From positions 30,201 through 94,200 of the forward strand of contig JAABSX010000011.1 in assembly GCA_011390205.1 (NCBI GenBank): DNA of 64,000 nt, given 5' to 3'. Source of the DNA: Microscillaceae bacterium (lineage in GTDB: Bacteria; Bacteroidota; Bacteroidia; Cytophagales; Microscillaceae). Positions 42,711-51,799 of this stretch are shown here, in pieces. The translations under genes were made by a program, and so were the position numbers. How positions within the stretch are numbered: the stretch's first letter is position 1; each line of letters begins with the position of its first letter. A model generated the notes under the pieces. It was not told where the DNA came from. It searched no databases and saw nothing but the letters and a program-made list of their open reading frames with translations.

Positions 42711-44408
42711 CTAGTTATCTACTTCTAAGCCTAGTTTGTCTTTGAGTTTTTCTAAGAGGAGATTTTTTTCTAGGAGATACTCAAATTTTTGATAATTTGA
42801 ATACAGTTTTCGTTCAGTGCTGGGTTTTACCTCTTCTATCTTTAAGGTGATTTGTTGATTTTTGAGACGCTTTTGGAGCAGTTCTAAAAATTTTGCTTCG
42901 TGTGCTGAGAAAGTAGAGACTTGTGCGGGTTCTAAGGCAATGATTACTTGAGCATTTTCGCCTATTTTAAGCCCTCGGTTGAGTATTCTTTGTAGTTCTA
43001 AGTTTTTGTTTTCTCTTTTTCTGTAAAAATCTACAAAAGCCTGTAAATCCTCCAGTGTAAAGGGCTGTGCAGCAGCTGCCTCTTTTTGAGGTGTACTGTT
43101 TTTTGCCAATTCTTTTTCAAGATCTTTTACATCTAGTGGCACTTGAATAGACGGAATGGGTGTGCTGGCTTTGCCCATTCCATTTGTGGTATTTTGAGTG
43201 TTTTGGTAGTTTATTTTCTGTTCGTTCAGTTGGGGGCTTGCTCGTTCTAGCTCAGTAGGCTTTTTTTTTTCGCCATTGCTTGGGGCAGTGGGCAGTTCTG
43301 AAAGCTCAAAAACAGCTTTGAGGTGTGTAATCTTCATCAGACTCAACTCTACTTGCAGGCGAGGGTTTTTGCTACTTTTGTATGCCAAGTCGCAGTGATT
43401 CATCATATTAAGTGCCGATAGCAAGAAAGATACCTCTATATTTCGGGCTTGTTCAGCATATTTTTTCTTTGCTTTTGCGGGTACTTCTAAGAGTGTAATG
43501 GTATTTTCGTTTTGGCACACCAGCAAATCTCTAAAATGTTTTGCAAGCCCTACCACAAAATCGTGCCCGTCAAAGCCTTGCCTCAGGATTTCATCATAGA
43601 CAAGCAGTGCTTCTGCAAGGTCTTCTTTTAAGAAAGCATCGGTCATTCTGAAATAATAATCATAATCAAGGATGTGCAGATTGGCGATGGTTGTGGCATA
43701 GTCTATTTTTTTGTCTGCCGAGAAAGTAGAAATCATATCAAACAAAGAGAGTGCATCACGGAGTCCTCCATCTGCTTTTTGGGCGATGAGCTCTAGGGCA
43801 TCCTCTTCTGCCTCTATGTGTTCTTGGGCGGCGATTCGTTTTAAGTGTGGCGTAATGTCTGATACTTCTATGCGTTTAAAATCAAATATCTGGCACCTAG
43901 ATAAGATGGTAGGAATAATTTTATGCTTTTCGGTGGTTGCCAAGATAAATATGACATAGCTCGGCGGCTCTTCTAGGGTTTTCAAGAAGGCATTGAAGGC
44001 AGAGTTGGAGAGCATGTGCACCTCATCAATGATATAGACCTTGCGAGAGCCAATTTGTGGCGGGAATCTCACCTGCTCCACAAGGTTGCGGATGTCTTCT
44101 ACGCTATTATTAGAGGCGGCATCTAGTTCATAGACATTGAGTGAGCCATTTTTTTGGAAGGCTTGGCAAGAATCACAAGTACCACAGGCTTCATATTGTG
44201 CTGTGGGGCTGAGGCAGTTAATCGTTTTTGCTAAGATACGGGCACATGTGGTTTTGCCTACCCCTCTTGGCCCACAAAAAAGAAATGCCTGTGCGAGCTG
44301 CTTGGTTCTTAGTGCATTTTTAAGTGTAGTAGTGATATGTTCTTGTCCTACCACCGAATCAAAAGTTACGGGGCGGTACTTACGTGCTGAGACCACAAAG
44401 TTTTCCAT
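42711..44408 (-). CDS. dnaX: DNA polymerase III subunit gamma/tau
   Basis: Clamp-loader ATPase (565 residues). Walker A GPRGVGKTT at 46-54, zinc cysteines C65, C75, C78 and C81, Walker B DEVHMLS and the sensor-1 region LATTEKHKIIPTILSRCQ; domain III ends near 365. Residues 380-383 (EKKK) are encoded by ten A in a row (43270-43261) that hold the heptamer A-AAA-AAG in the same phase as in E. coli dnaX. A -1 shift there reads GCC-TAC-TGA and gives a gamma-like form of about 385 residues, while normal reading gives tau with the C-terminal tail (to 565) for polymerase and helicase contact. Confidence 0.96.
   Translation of the reverse strand: MENFVVSARKYRPVTFDSVVGQEHITTTLKNALRTKQLAQAFLFCGPRGVGKTTCARILAKTINCLSPTAQYEACGTCDSCQAFQKNGSLNVYELDAASNNSVEDIRNLVEQVRFPPQIGSRKVYIIDEVHMLSNSAFNAFLKTLEEPPSYVIFILATTEKHKIIPTILSRCQIFDFKRIEVSDITPHLKRIAAQEHIEAEEDALELIAQKADGGLRDALSLFDMISTFSADKKIDYATTIANLHILDYDYYFRMTDAFLKEDLAEALLVYDEILRQGFDGHDFVVGLAKHFRDLLVCQNENTITLLEVPAKAKKKYAEQARNIEVSFLLSALNMMNHCDLAYKSSKNPRLQVELSLMKITHLKAVFELSELPTAPSNGEKKKPTELERASPQLNEQKINYQNTQNTTNGMGKASTPIPSIQVPLDVKDLEKELAKNSTPQKEAAAAQPFTLEDLQAFVDFYRKRENKNLELQRILNRGLKIGENAQVIIALEPAQVSTFSAHEAKFLELLQKRLKNQQITLKIEEVKPSTERKLYSNYQKFEYLLEKNLLLEKLKDKLGLEVDN
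43261..43271 (-). promoter_or_regulatory. Candidate programmed slippage site in dnaX
   Basis: Minus-strand GAAAAAAAAAAG: ten A, read in frame as GAA-AAA-AAA-AAG. One extra A in the RNA, or a -1 ribosomal shift, leads to GCC-TAC-TGA. No strong Shine-Dalgarno-like stimulator is seen upstream and only a weak hairpin downstream, so transcriptional slippage is the more likely mechanism. Confidence 0.6.
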
Positions 44409-44439
44409 ACTGCAAGTTACAAAATAGCGTAGCTTATCA

Positions 44440-44447
44440 CAAATTTA
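44440..44447 (-). promoter_or_regulatory. -7 promoter element of dnaX
   Basis: Minus-strand TAAATTTG, 31 bp before the dnaX ATG. Confidence 0.5.
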
Positions 44448-44765
44448 GACCCTAAAAGTAGATGATAAATTATCAAAAACCTTACATCAACAGAAATATC
44501 TTCACTTGGCATCATTTCAATAAAAATCTTTATAAAATTACCTAAAATAGGGTGATTCTGGTGTTTTTAGGCTTATTTAGAGGATGTTTTCTGAGATACG
44601 CTATTATTTTTAAGGTTTTTGTGTCTTTTTTAGCTATTTCAGTCTATAATAAATAGACTTTAAACAAGACAAACATAAACTATTCCAATTTTTTGAGAGT
44701 TTTCACGTAAATTTGTAAGAATAAAGTCATATAAAACGCATCACAAATTTTAAAACTAAAAAGAC
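44448..44765. other. Intergenic region between dnaX and a small membrane protein gene
   Basis: 318 bp. It holds a small hairpin AGTCTAT-AATAA-ATAGACT (44641-44659) and TAAATTTG at 44708-44715, a -7 element for the plus-strand gene starting at 44766. No gene seen. Confidence 0.5.
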
Positions 44766-45038
44766 ATGAGCGCCACAAATTCACATACAGAAACCTACCT
44801 TATACAAAACGAAGCACTTGCGACTGTCTTCTCTTTTCTGGCATTTGTGTTTGTGATGAGTCTGCTTGGTCTATTGGTGAGTTTGCTCTTGAATTTTGCT
44901 GCATCTATCAAATTGATTTTACTGTCTTTTTTGGGGCTTTCTGTTTTGACAGGTGTGCTTATCAACTGGTTAGACAAGCGTATTTTGATTAGAAACTCTG
45001 AAAAACAGTTAGAGAAACTTCTGCAGGGAATGGAATAA
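44766..45038 (+). CDS. Small two-helix membrane protein, unknown
   Basis: A 90-residue protein with two hydrophobic helices (VFSFLAFVFVMSLLGLLVSLLL and LILLSFLGLSVLTGVLINWL) and a short charged C-terminus (KRILIRNSEKQLEKLLQGME). The promoter box TAAATTTG 51 bp upstream and a terminator directly after the stop support it as a real gene. I do not recognise a family. Not in an operon. Confidence 0.6.
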   Translation: MSATNSHTETYLIQNEALATVFSFLAFVFVMSLLGLLVSLLLNFAASIKLILLSFLGLSVLTGVLINWLDKRILIRNSEKQLEKLLQGME

Positions 45039-45071
45039 ATATACTGTAACAAAAATACATAACTCATTTAT

Positions 45072-45097
45072 AGCTTTCGTAAACGAAGGCTTTTTTT
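45072..45097 (+). terminator. Terminator after the small membrane protein gene
   Basis: AGCTTTCGT (45072-45080) pairs with ACGAAGGCT (45083-45091, one G-U), then seven T. Confidence 0.8.
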
Positions 45098-45116
45098 ATG
45101 CCTTAGGTCTTAGCTC

Positions 45117-45299
45117 TTACTCCTTAAGCTTTTCTTTGGTTTCTTCTTTGGGCTTGTCTTGTCTTTCATCAAATAAAATCCGTACAGAAGGAGAAAAAGT
45201 ATCTTCGTATTGTCCACTACGGACAGCCCACAAGAATGCAGCTAAGAAGCCACCCGCAACCAAAATACTTACAATGATAAGCACAACAATGACTGACAT
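45117..45299 (-). CDS. ccoS: cbb3-type cytochrome oxidase assembly protein CcoS
   Basis: CcoS (60 residues), a single-helix protein needed to insert heme and copper into cbb3 oxidase. The sequence MSVIVVLIIVSILVAGGFLAAFLWAVRSGQYED followed by SPSVRILFD is the CcoS hallmark, with a charged tail. It is normally next to ccoI, ccoN or ccoG; none is present here, so it is an isolated copy. A hairpin (45352-45381) lies upstream. The CcoS gene is convergent with the small membrane protein gene. Confidence 0.93.
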   Translation of the reverse strand: MSVIVVLIIVSILVAGGFLAAFLWAVRSGQYEDTFSPSVRILFDERQDKPKEETKEKLKE

Positions 45300-45735
45300 A
45301 CTATTGATAATTTAGAAGTAAAAACTTAGTAAGGATACGGTCTATACAAAAAGAGCTGACCCTTATAAAAAGGCCAGTTCTCCAAACTTAATTATGAATT
45401 AAACTTATGAATATTTTTATGAAGTATAATAAATCTATTTCTGTACTTTAACCTTTGTGTAACAAAACATTTAATTCTGTTTTACACATATTACAAAGTA
45501 AGCATTAATTATCAAAACAAAAAATGATTTAAGTCAAAACACTATATTGACTGCAAAAATACACATTTTTTTTGTGTTTTTCCTTTATTTTGCTTTTTCA
45601 ATGTTAGTTATCATCTTAAAATGTGCATTTTTCTTGCTATTTATAAAATTAAGTGCCCTTTAAACCAAATGACAATGACTTAGGTTTATAAAAGGCAAAT
45701 AAAATCATAGTAATTACACAAAAAATAAACAGGCC
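45300..45735. other. Intergenic region between ccoS and a secreted protein gene
   Basis: 436 AT-rich bases. An imperfect hairpin (AGAGCTGACC at 45352-45361 with GGCCAGTTCT at 45372-45381, one mismatch) lies about 55 bp before ccoS. TAnnTTTG-like boxes on the minus strand occur at 45383-45390 (TAAGTTTG) and 45554-45561 (TATTTTTG). No gene and no clear FNR palindrome seen. Confidence 0.45.
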
Positions 45736-46596
45736 ATGTTTTTAAGATATTTTTTATTGAGCTACCTCATTTTAGTGTGTGCATCCAATCTCAGTGCCCA
45801 AGAGCACACTGGTAGTGAGAAGGCTGTGTTTGGGAGAGTAATCTCTGCACAGATGTATTTTGACAATGACTGTGTACTCTCAGACTGTAACAGCTCGGAG
45901 CTTATAAGCATTTTTGACAGTCTACAGCCCACTTATGTATCAGGGCTTATCTACCTCAATGGTACAAAAAAATTAGATGAAGAGAGCATCAAAGCCTTTC
46001 AAAATATCCGAAATGCACTCCCAGACACAAAACTAGACATCACTCTAAACCCCAATCAATACAAAAAACCTGAAGATTTAGTGGCATACATGCAAAGCAT
46101 CAATGCGCAGGTAAAGCCCGATATTTGGTATTTAGATTTTGCAGCGGGCAGTTACAAGGCTTCCAGCAAGCATCTTAGCGAGGCAATCGCTTATGCACAT
46201 GCTCAGGGACAGCAGATAGGAGGCAATGAAATAGACAAAACTTTGTTAAAAGAGGCTGATTTTGTGGCCATACACGATGGACAAAGCATAGACATGAAGC
46301 TCAAAGATGAACTCAAGAAACTCTCAGAAAATAGCCCAGAAGTGGTTATTTTATTTCAGATTAACAATGACAGCAATAGAAGCAACGATGATACAGTACA
46401 TACGTTTATAAAGAAATGGAAGACACACGAACGGATTGCTCATATTAAAAGGCTTGCCCAAAACCAAAAATCTTGGCACTATTGCCTCATGTACCCTGTT
46501 GTTTTTCCTGTTTATCTAAGACGAGAAGCCTACAAGGTTTATGAAGATGGCAACGCTCTCGAAGTATTTAAGGAGCTAATGCAGCTTTATAATTAA
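45736..46596 (+). CDS. Secreted hypothetical protein, TIM-barrel-like pattern
   Basis: A 286-residue exported protein. The signal peptide (LLSYLILVCASNLSAQ) ends near residue 22. The mature part has regular strand-helix repeats: PTYVSGLIYLNG, KLDITLNPNQYKKPEDLVAYM, KPDIWYLDFAAGSYKASSKHL, ADFVAIHDGQS, EVVILFQINNDSNRSNDDTVH, and a C-terminal HIKRLAQNQKSWHYCLMYPVV. This looks like a glycosidase-type barrel, but I recognise no catalytic pair or family. Function unknown; no operon partner. Confidence 0.6.
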   Translation: MFLRYFLLSYLILVCASNLSAQEHTGSEKAVFGRVISAQMYFDNDCVLSDCNSSELISIFDSLQPTYVSGLIYLNGTKKLDEESIKAFQNIRNALPDTKLDITLNPNQYKKPEDLVAYMQSINAQVKPDIWYLDFAAGSYKASSKHLSEAIAYAHAQGQQIGGNEIDKTLLKEADFVAIHDGQSIDMKLKDELKKLSENSPEVVILFQINNDSNRSNDDTVHTFIKKWKTHERIAHIKRLAQNQKSWHYCLMYPVVFPVYLRREAYKVYEDGNALEVFKELMQLYN

Positions 46597-46642
46597 TTTA
46601 TTTTTAACTTTATCTTTCACTTGCCTAAAATCCATAAAATAT

Positions 46643-46834
46643 ATGAAAAAGCAACATAAAGACACCCAAAACATCACAGATGCGATAAAATCCGTAGATG
46701 ATAGAATGAAGAGAGCCATCTCTCCAAAAGAACATGAAGTCCTAGAACAAAAAATGGCTGACCTAATGGAAAAGCTCCTCTGCCAGCTACGCCCAAAACA
46801 GGAAAGCCAGGAAGGAAAAGAACAAAAAAATTAG
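46643..46834 (+). CDS. Short charged coiled-coil protein, unknown
   Basis: A 63-residue, highly charged, mostly helical open frame (DAIKSVDDRMKRAISPKEHE, then EVLEQKMADLMEKLLCQL) with a Lys/Gln/Glu tail. Its stop overlaps the stop of the convergent YcxB-like gene by 3 nt. The codon use looks coding-like but no family is recognised; it could be translated with the secreted protein 46 bp upstream. Confidence 0.45.
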   Translation: MKKQHKDTQNITDAIKSVDDRMKRAISPKEHEVLEQKMADLMEKLLCQLRPKQESQEGKEQKN

Positions 46835-47322
46835 TCCTTAAGTAGTTTTTTTCGCTTCAAGATAGCTTCCATAAAACGAAGATCATTGTCAGAGTTAAAA
46901 ATCTTAAAAGGGAGATGAATAAATTGTGCTTTAGAAAAGAATAGGAGGTATGCGTCTTTGGTTTTTTCGGCCGTTTTAATCATTTCCCATTTCATTTGCA
47001 TGCCTTCTTTAGGATTCTTTTTCATCAAAATCTCTTTTCCACTGATTTCATAGCTAAACTTCTCAAACATGGGCTTCATCTGCTCAAGCTGAGGCGCTCC
47101 TGTGAACTGTATCCACCAAAACAAATAATAAAGTAACAAACCTAATGGTGCAAAGAAAAATATCCAAGTATTGGTATATACAAGGTTGAGCAAAAGATTC
47201 AAGACGATAATTCCTGCAAAAATACTGACAGGAAGCCACCATTGGGTTTTGAGTGTGCGTGCCAGCCCTATTCTGCGATAGGTTTTGGCGGGCAATTGAT
47301 ATTTTTTGGTTTTGACAATCAT
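46831..47322 (-). CDS. YcxB-like membrane protein
   Basis: A 163-residue protein with two transmembrane helices (WWLPVSIFAGIIVLNLLLNLVY and WIFFFAPLGLLLYYLFWWI) and a C-terminal cytoplasmic domain of the YcxB type (FSYEISGKEILMKKNPKEGMQMKWEMIKTAEKTKDAYLLFFSKAQFIHLPFKIF). Such proteins are widespread in Bacteroidota and Firmicutes and unassigned in function. Convergent overlap with the small plus-strand frame at the stops. Confidence 0.75.
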   Translation of the reverse strand: MIVKTKKYQLPAKTYRRIGLARTLKTQWWLPVSIFAGIIVLNLLLNLVYTNTWIFFFAPLGLLLYYLFWWIQFTGAPQLEQMKPMFEKFSYEISGKEILMKKNPKEGMQMKWEMIKTAEKTKDAYLLFFSKAQFIHLPFKIFNSDNDLRFMEAILKRKKLLKD

Positions 47323-47427
47323 AAATTGATTTTATCTTAAATTAATTATCTGCAAATTTGGCTTACCCTCAAAGCAAGTTTGCAAAATTAAGCTATTTTT
47401 TTGATTCCTTGAAAACTCTGATAAATC

Positions 47428-48285
47428 TTATGCAGCTTTTAGGCTAATATCCATACTCGGGGCGGAGTGTGTCAGAGCACCTACAGAGATAAAATCTACT
47501 CCTGTCTCAGCAATTGCTCGGATAGTCTGTTTGGTGATGCCCCCTGATGCCTCTAGAGGGATGCGTTTATTGACCATTTTAACTGCTTGTTGCATATCTT
47601 CCACAGACATGTTGTCTAGCATAATGTAATCTATGCCCCCGATGCTTAGGACTTGCTCTAGCTCGGCGAGGTTTTGGGTTTCTATTTCTACGTGTAGGTT
47701 TTTGCCCGTCTTTTTGAGGTAGTCTTGGGTGCGTTGTATGGCCTGTGGGATGCCTCCTGCATAAGCGATGTGATTGTCTTTGAGCATAATCATATCAAAT
47801 AATCCGTAGCGGTGATTGGTGCCTCCTCCTATTTTGACTGCCCATTTTTCTGCCAATCGGAAGTTGGGTGTTGTCTTTCGGGTATCTAATAACTGTGCTT
47901 CTGTGTGTGCAATCAAAGACTTAAACTCATGGGTATAAGTAGCGATGCCACTCATTCGCTGCATACAGTTGAGCACCAATCTTTCGGCTTTGAGGATAGA
48001 CCGCGCACTTCCTTCTACCGAAAGGCCTGTTTCGCCAAATCTTACATAGTCTCCATCTTGTTTGAAGAGGTTCACTTTCAGGGAGTTATCCACTAGCTCG
48101 AAGATATGCTGTGCAAGTGCCACACCAGCCAAGATGCCTTCGCCTTTGATGAGCAGGTTTGCACGGTTTTCGGCTTCGCTCGGGATAGAAGCCAAAGAAG
48201 AGTGGTCGCCATCGGCTACGTCTTCTTGGAGTGCCATTTGGATAAAATGGCGAATGTTTTCGGGGCTTAAATAATTGTATTTCAC
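47428..48285 (-). CDS. nadC: Nicotinate-nucleotide pyrophosphorylase (carboxylating)
   Basis: Quinolinate phosphoribosyltransferase (285 residues), making nicotinate mononucleotide from quinolinate and PRPP in NAD synthesis. Visible are ALQEDVADGDHSSLAS, LNCMQRMSGIATYTHEF, LLDTRKTTPNFRLAEKWAVKIGGGTNHRYGL, the metal-binding DNHI and LDNMS segments and a final ASGGITKQTIRAIAETGVDFISVGALTHS. The start codon is GTG at 48285-48283. A promoter-like TATTTTTG ends only five bases before it, which would make the mRNA leaderless. Confidence 0.95.
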   Translation of the reverse strand: MKYNYLSPENIRHFIQMALQEDVADGDHSSLASIPSEAENRANLLIKGEGILAGVALAQHIFELVDNSLKVNLFKQDGDYVRFGETGLSVEGSARSILKAERLVLNCMQRMSGIATYTHEFKSLIAHTEAQLLDTRKTTPNFRLAEKWAVKIGGGTNHRYGLFDMIMLKDNHIAYAGGIPQAIQRTQDYLKKTGKNLHVEIETQNLAELEQVLSIGGIDYIMLDNMSVEDMQQAVKMVNKRIPLEASGGITKQTIRAIAETGVDFISVGALTHSAPSMDISLKAA

Positions 48286-48425
48286 TTTGCAAAAATAAAA
48301 AAACCTCTACAATTATACTTCACTTCTTTTGTTTTTTTCTGAGTAAGTGTGAAGCACTTGGTATTTCTGTGATTTCTTCTAAAAAATAAACACAAAAACA
48401 GCACGAAATCCTTAATTTTGAGGCT

Positions 48426-49106
48426 ATGCAAAGACCCATCATCTATACCCAAAATCTCAGTAAGACCTTCAATGCAGGCAAGCCCAATGAAGTAAAACCT
48501 GTGCAAAACATTGATTTACAGCTATTTACCAATACTTATACAGTACTCAAAGGGGCTTCTGGCTCAGGCAAAACTACTTTGCTCACGCTGCTAAGTTGTC
48601 TTGCCAAGCCTAGCGCGGGTGTGTATGAGTGCATGGGTGAACCCGTCTCACGCTGGTCAGAAAAATTTTTGACAAGATTTAGGCAGCAGCATATCGGGCT
48701 GGTGTTTCAGCATTTTCAGCTTATCTCGGGGCTAAGTGCTTACCAAAATATTGCCGTTCCGCTCATTCCTCTGCCAGATAGCCGCTCAGAAATAGACCAC
48801 AAAGTAAGGCAGATAGCCGAGCAAGTGGGCATTACGCATCGGCTTGATTTTCAGGTAGATAAACTCTCAGGCGGAGAGCAGCAGCGAGTCGCGATTGCGA
48901 GGGCTTTGGTGAATAATCCTCCTTTGTTATTTGCAGATGAGCCTACTGCCCACCTAGACAGCGCCATGTCTGAGAGAATCTTGGAAATCTTCGCAGCACT
49001 CAAAAAGCAAGGTAAAACCATCTTGATGACCACCCACGACCCCCTCGTGGAGCAGCACCCCGCCATTGATAAAATATTGGTGATGAAGGACGGGCAGCTT
49101 GTTTGA
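48426..49106 (+). CDS. LolD/MacB-type ABC transporter ATPase
   Basis: A 226-residue ATPase of the lipoprotein-release / MacB family. Walker A GASGSGKTT, Q-loop VFQHFQLISGLSAYQN, signature LSGGEQQRVAIARAL, Walker B LLFADEPTAHLD and switch His in MTTHDP. The permease partner (LolC/MacB-like) is not adjacent, so it may pair with one encoded elsewhere. Convergent with the ABC-F gene; the shared region has a perfect 10-bp hairpin. Confidence 0.9.
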   Translation: MQRPIIYTQNLSKTFNAGKPNEVKPVQNIDLQLFTNTYTVLKGASGSGKTTLLTLLSCLAKPSAGVYECMGEPVSRWSEKFLTRFRQQHIGLVFQHFQLISGLSAYQNIAVPLIPLPDSRSEIDHKVRQIAEQVGITHRLDFQVDKLSGGEQQRVAIARALVNNPPLLFADEPTAHLDSAMSERILEIFAALKKQGKTILMTTHDPLVEQHPAIDKILVMKDGQLV

Positions 49107-49128
49107 ACCCACGATTTTAATCGTGGGT
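49107..49128. terminator. Hairpin between two convergent ABC genes
   Basis: ACCCACGATT (49107-49116) pairs perfectly with AATCGTGGGT (49119-49128). No T run, so termination is uncertain; the sequence also resembles short repeats common in Bacteroidota. Confidence 0.5.
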
Positions 49129-49153
49129 CGCCCATAAACCACTCGCAACCAAC

Positions 49154-50821
<1,668 letters not shown>

Positions 50822-50873
50822 TTACAACAAAAAGATAAAGCGTTTTTAACTTCTGATTATCTGCAAAATTAAG

Positions 50874-50881
50874 AAAAAATA
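50874..50881 (-). promoter_or_regulatory. -7 promoter element of the ABC-F gene
   Basis: Minus-strand TAATTTTG, 88 bp before the start codon. Confidence 0.4.
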
Positions 50882-51163
50882 GCCGTAATTAGGTTATATG
50901 AAGAGAAAAATCAAGTTTGACCCATAAAGAGCAAACAATAACTTTGAGGATTAAAATTTAAACTTGAAATTCTACAAAATGGCTTGATTACAAAGACTGT
51001 ACTCTATGCGTTTAAACTTTGGTCTATATTTTAGAAATGACTGTGGAGAAGTTTGTAGAAGATTACACATCATAAGATTGCTTACTCTACCCGATGATTT
51101 TTTGAGAAGAAACTAAAAAGCTTGAATTTTGTAGTTGCAAAACACCAAAACCAACCTTTTAGA

Positions 51164-51475
51164 ATGAAAAGTATCACTAAGGGCTAAGTTATAGAAATAT
51201 TAAATAAAGGCTCACTAGTAAGTAACTTGGCTCATAAAAAATTTATAAGTAGTTTTTTATAAGGCCTAATAGATAGTAGAAAAGTGCAATTTAATGGGAT
51301 TTCTCACAAACTGAGTACTCAGACGTTCCACTTTTTGAAAAAGAGGAACATCTATCAACAGAAAAAGGCGTTTGTGAGCTGGTGTAATATTTGTTCTTGT
51401 GCTGAGCTGACGGCATTGAGCATCTCGCTCAATACTAAAGGTTTTTGCATCATGAATCCATGGTTTTGCTATTGA
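51164..51475 (+). pseudogene. IS4-like transposase N-terminal remnant
   Basis: In one frame, from the ATG at 51164, one reads MKSITKG, a stop, VIEILNKGSLVSNLAHKKF, ISSFL, a stop, then GLIDSRKVQFNGISHKLS. The pattern (A..KF..F..GLI.SR.VQF..I...L) matches the N-terminal helix region of IS4-type transposases. Two in-frame stops (51185-51187, 51260-51262) and loss of similarity after about 51330 show it is dead. No terminal inverted repeats or target duplication were found. Confidence 0.5.
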
Positions 51476-51799
51476 TTTAGGTGTATTTCAGAATTTTATC
51501 TTATATTTAAGTTTAGATGATTCGTACAGTTTGCTTTCAGTGAGATACTAAAAGTAGAATTCAACAGCTCTTTTTACTCTTAATTTTAACTTAAATTAAT
51601 TGTTGCTAAACTAAAGGTTTGCTGTGGTGAGTATGCTAAGACCAGAGGAAGATTTTTTTGGTGTATAAATACTTTTTAGTGCCTATTTTTGTGATTGTTT
51701 TCTTAGTTTGAGTGTTTTTGCTTGGGCTAATCCGTGCTTGCTAACCTGTGTTCAAGGTCTCAGCAAGCACCTATACATTTAAAAATAATTTTTAATATA

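Noticed and set aside
43711..43959. Plus-strand open frame inside dnaX
   Set aside because: Antisense shadow of dnaX, no family features.
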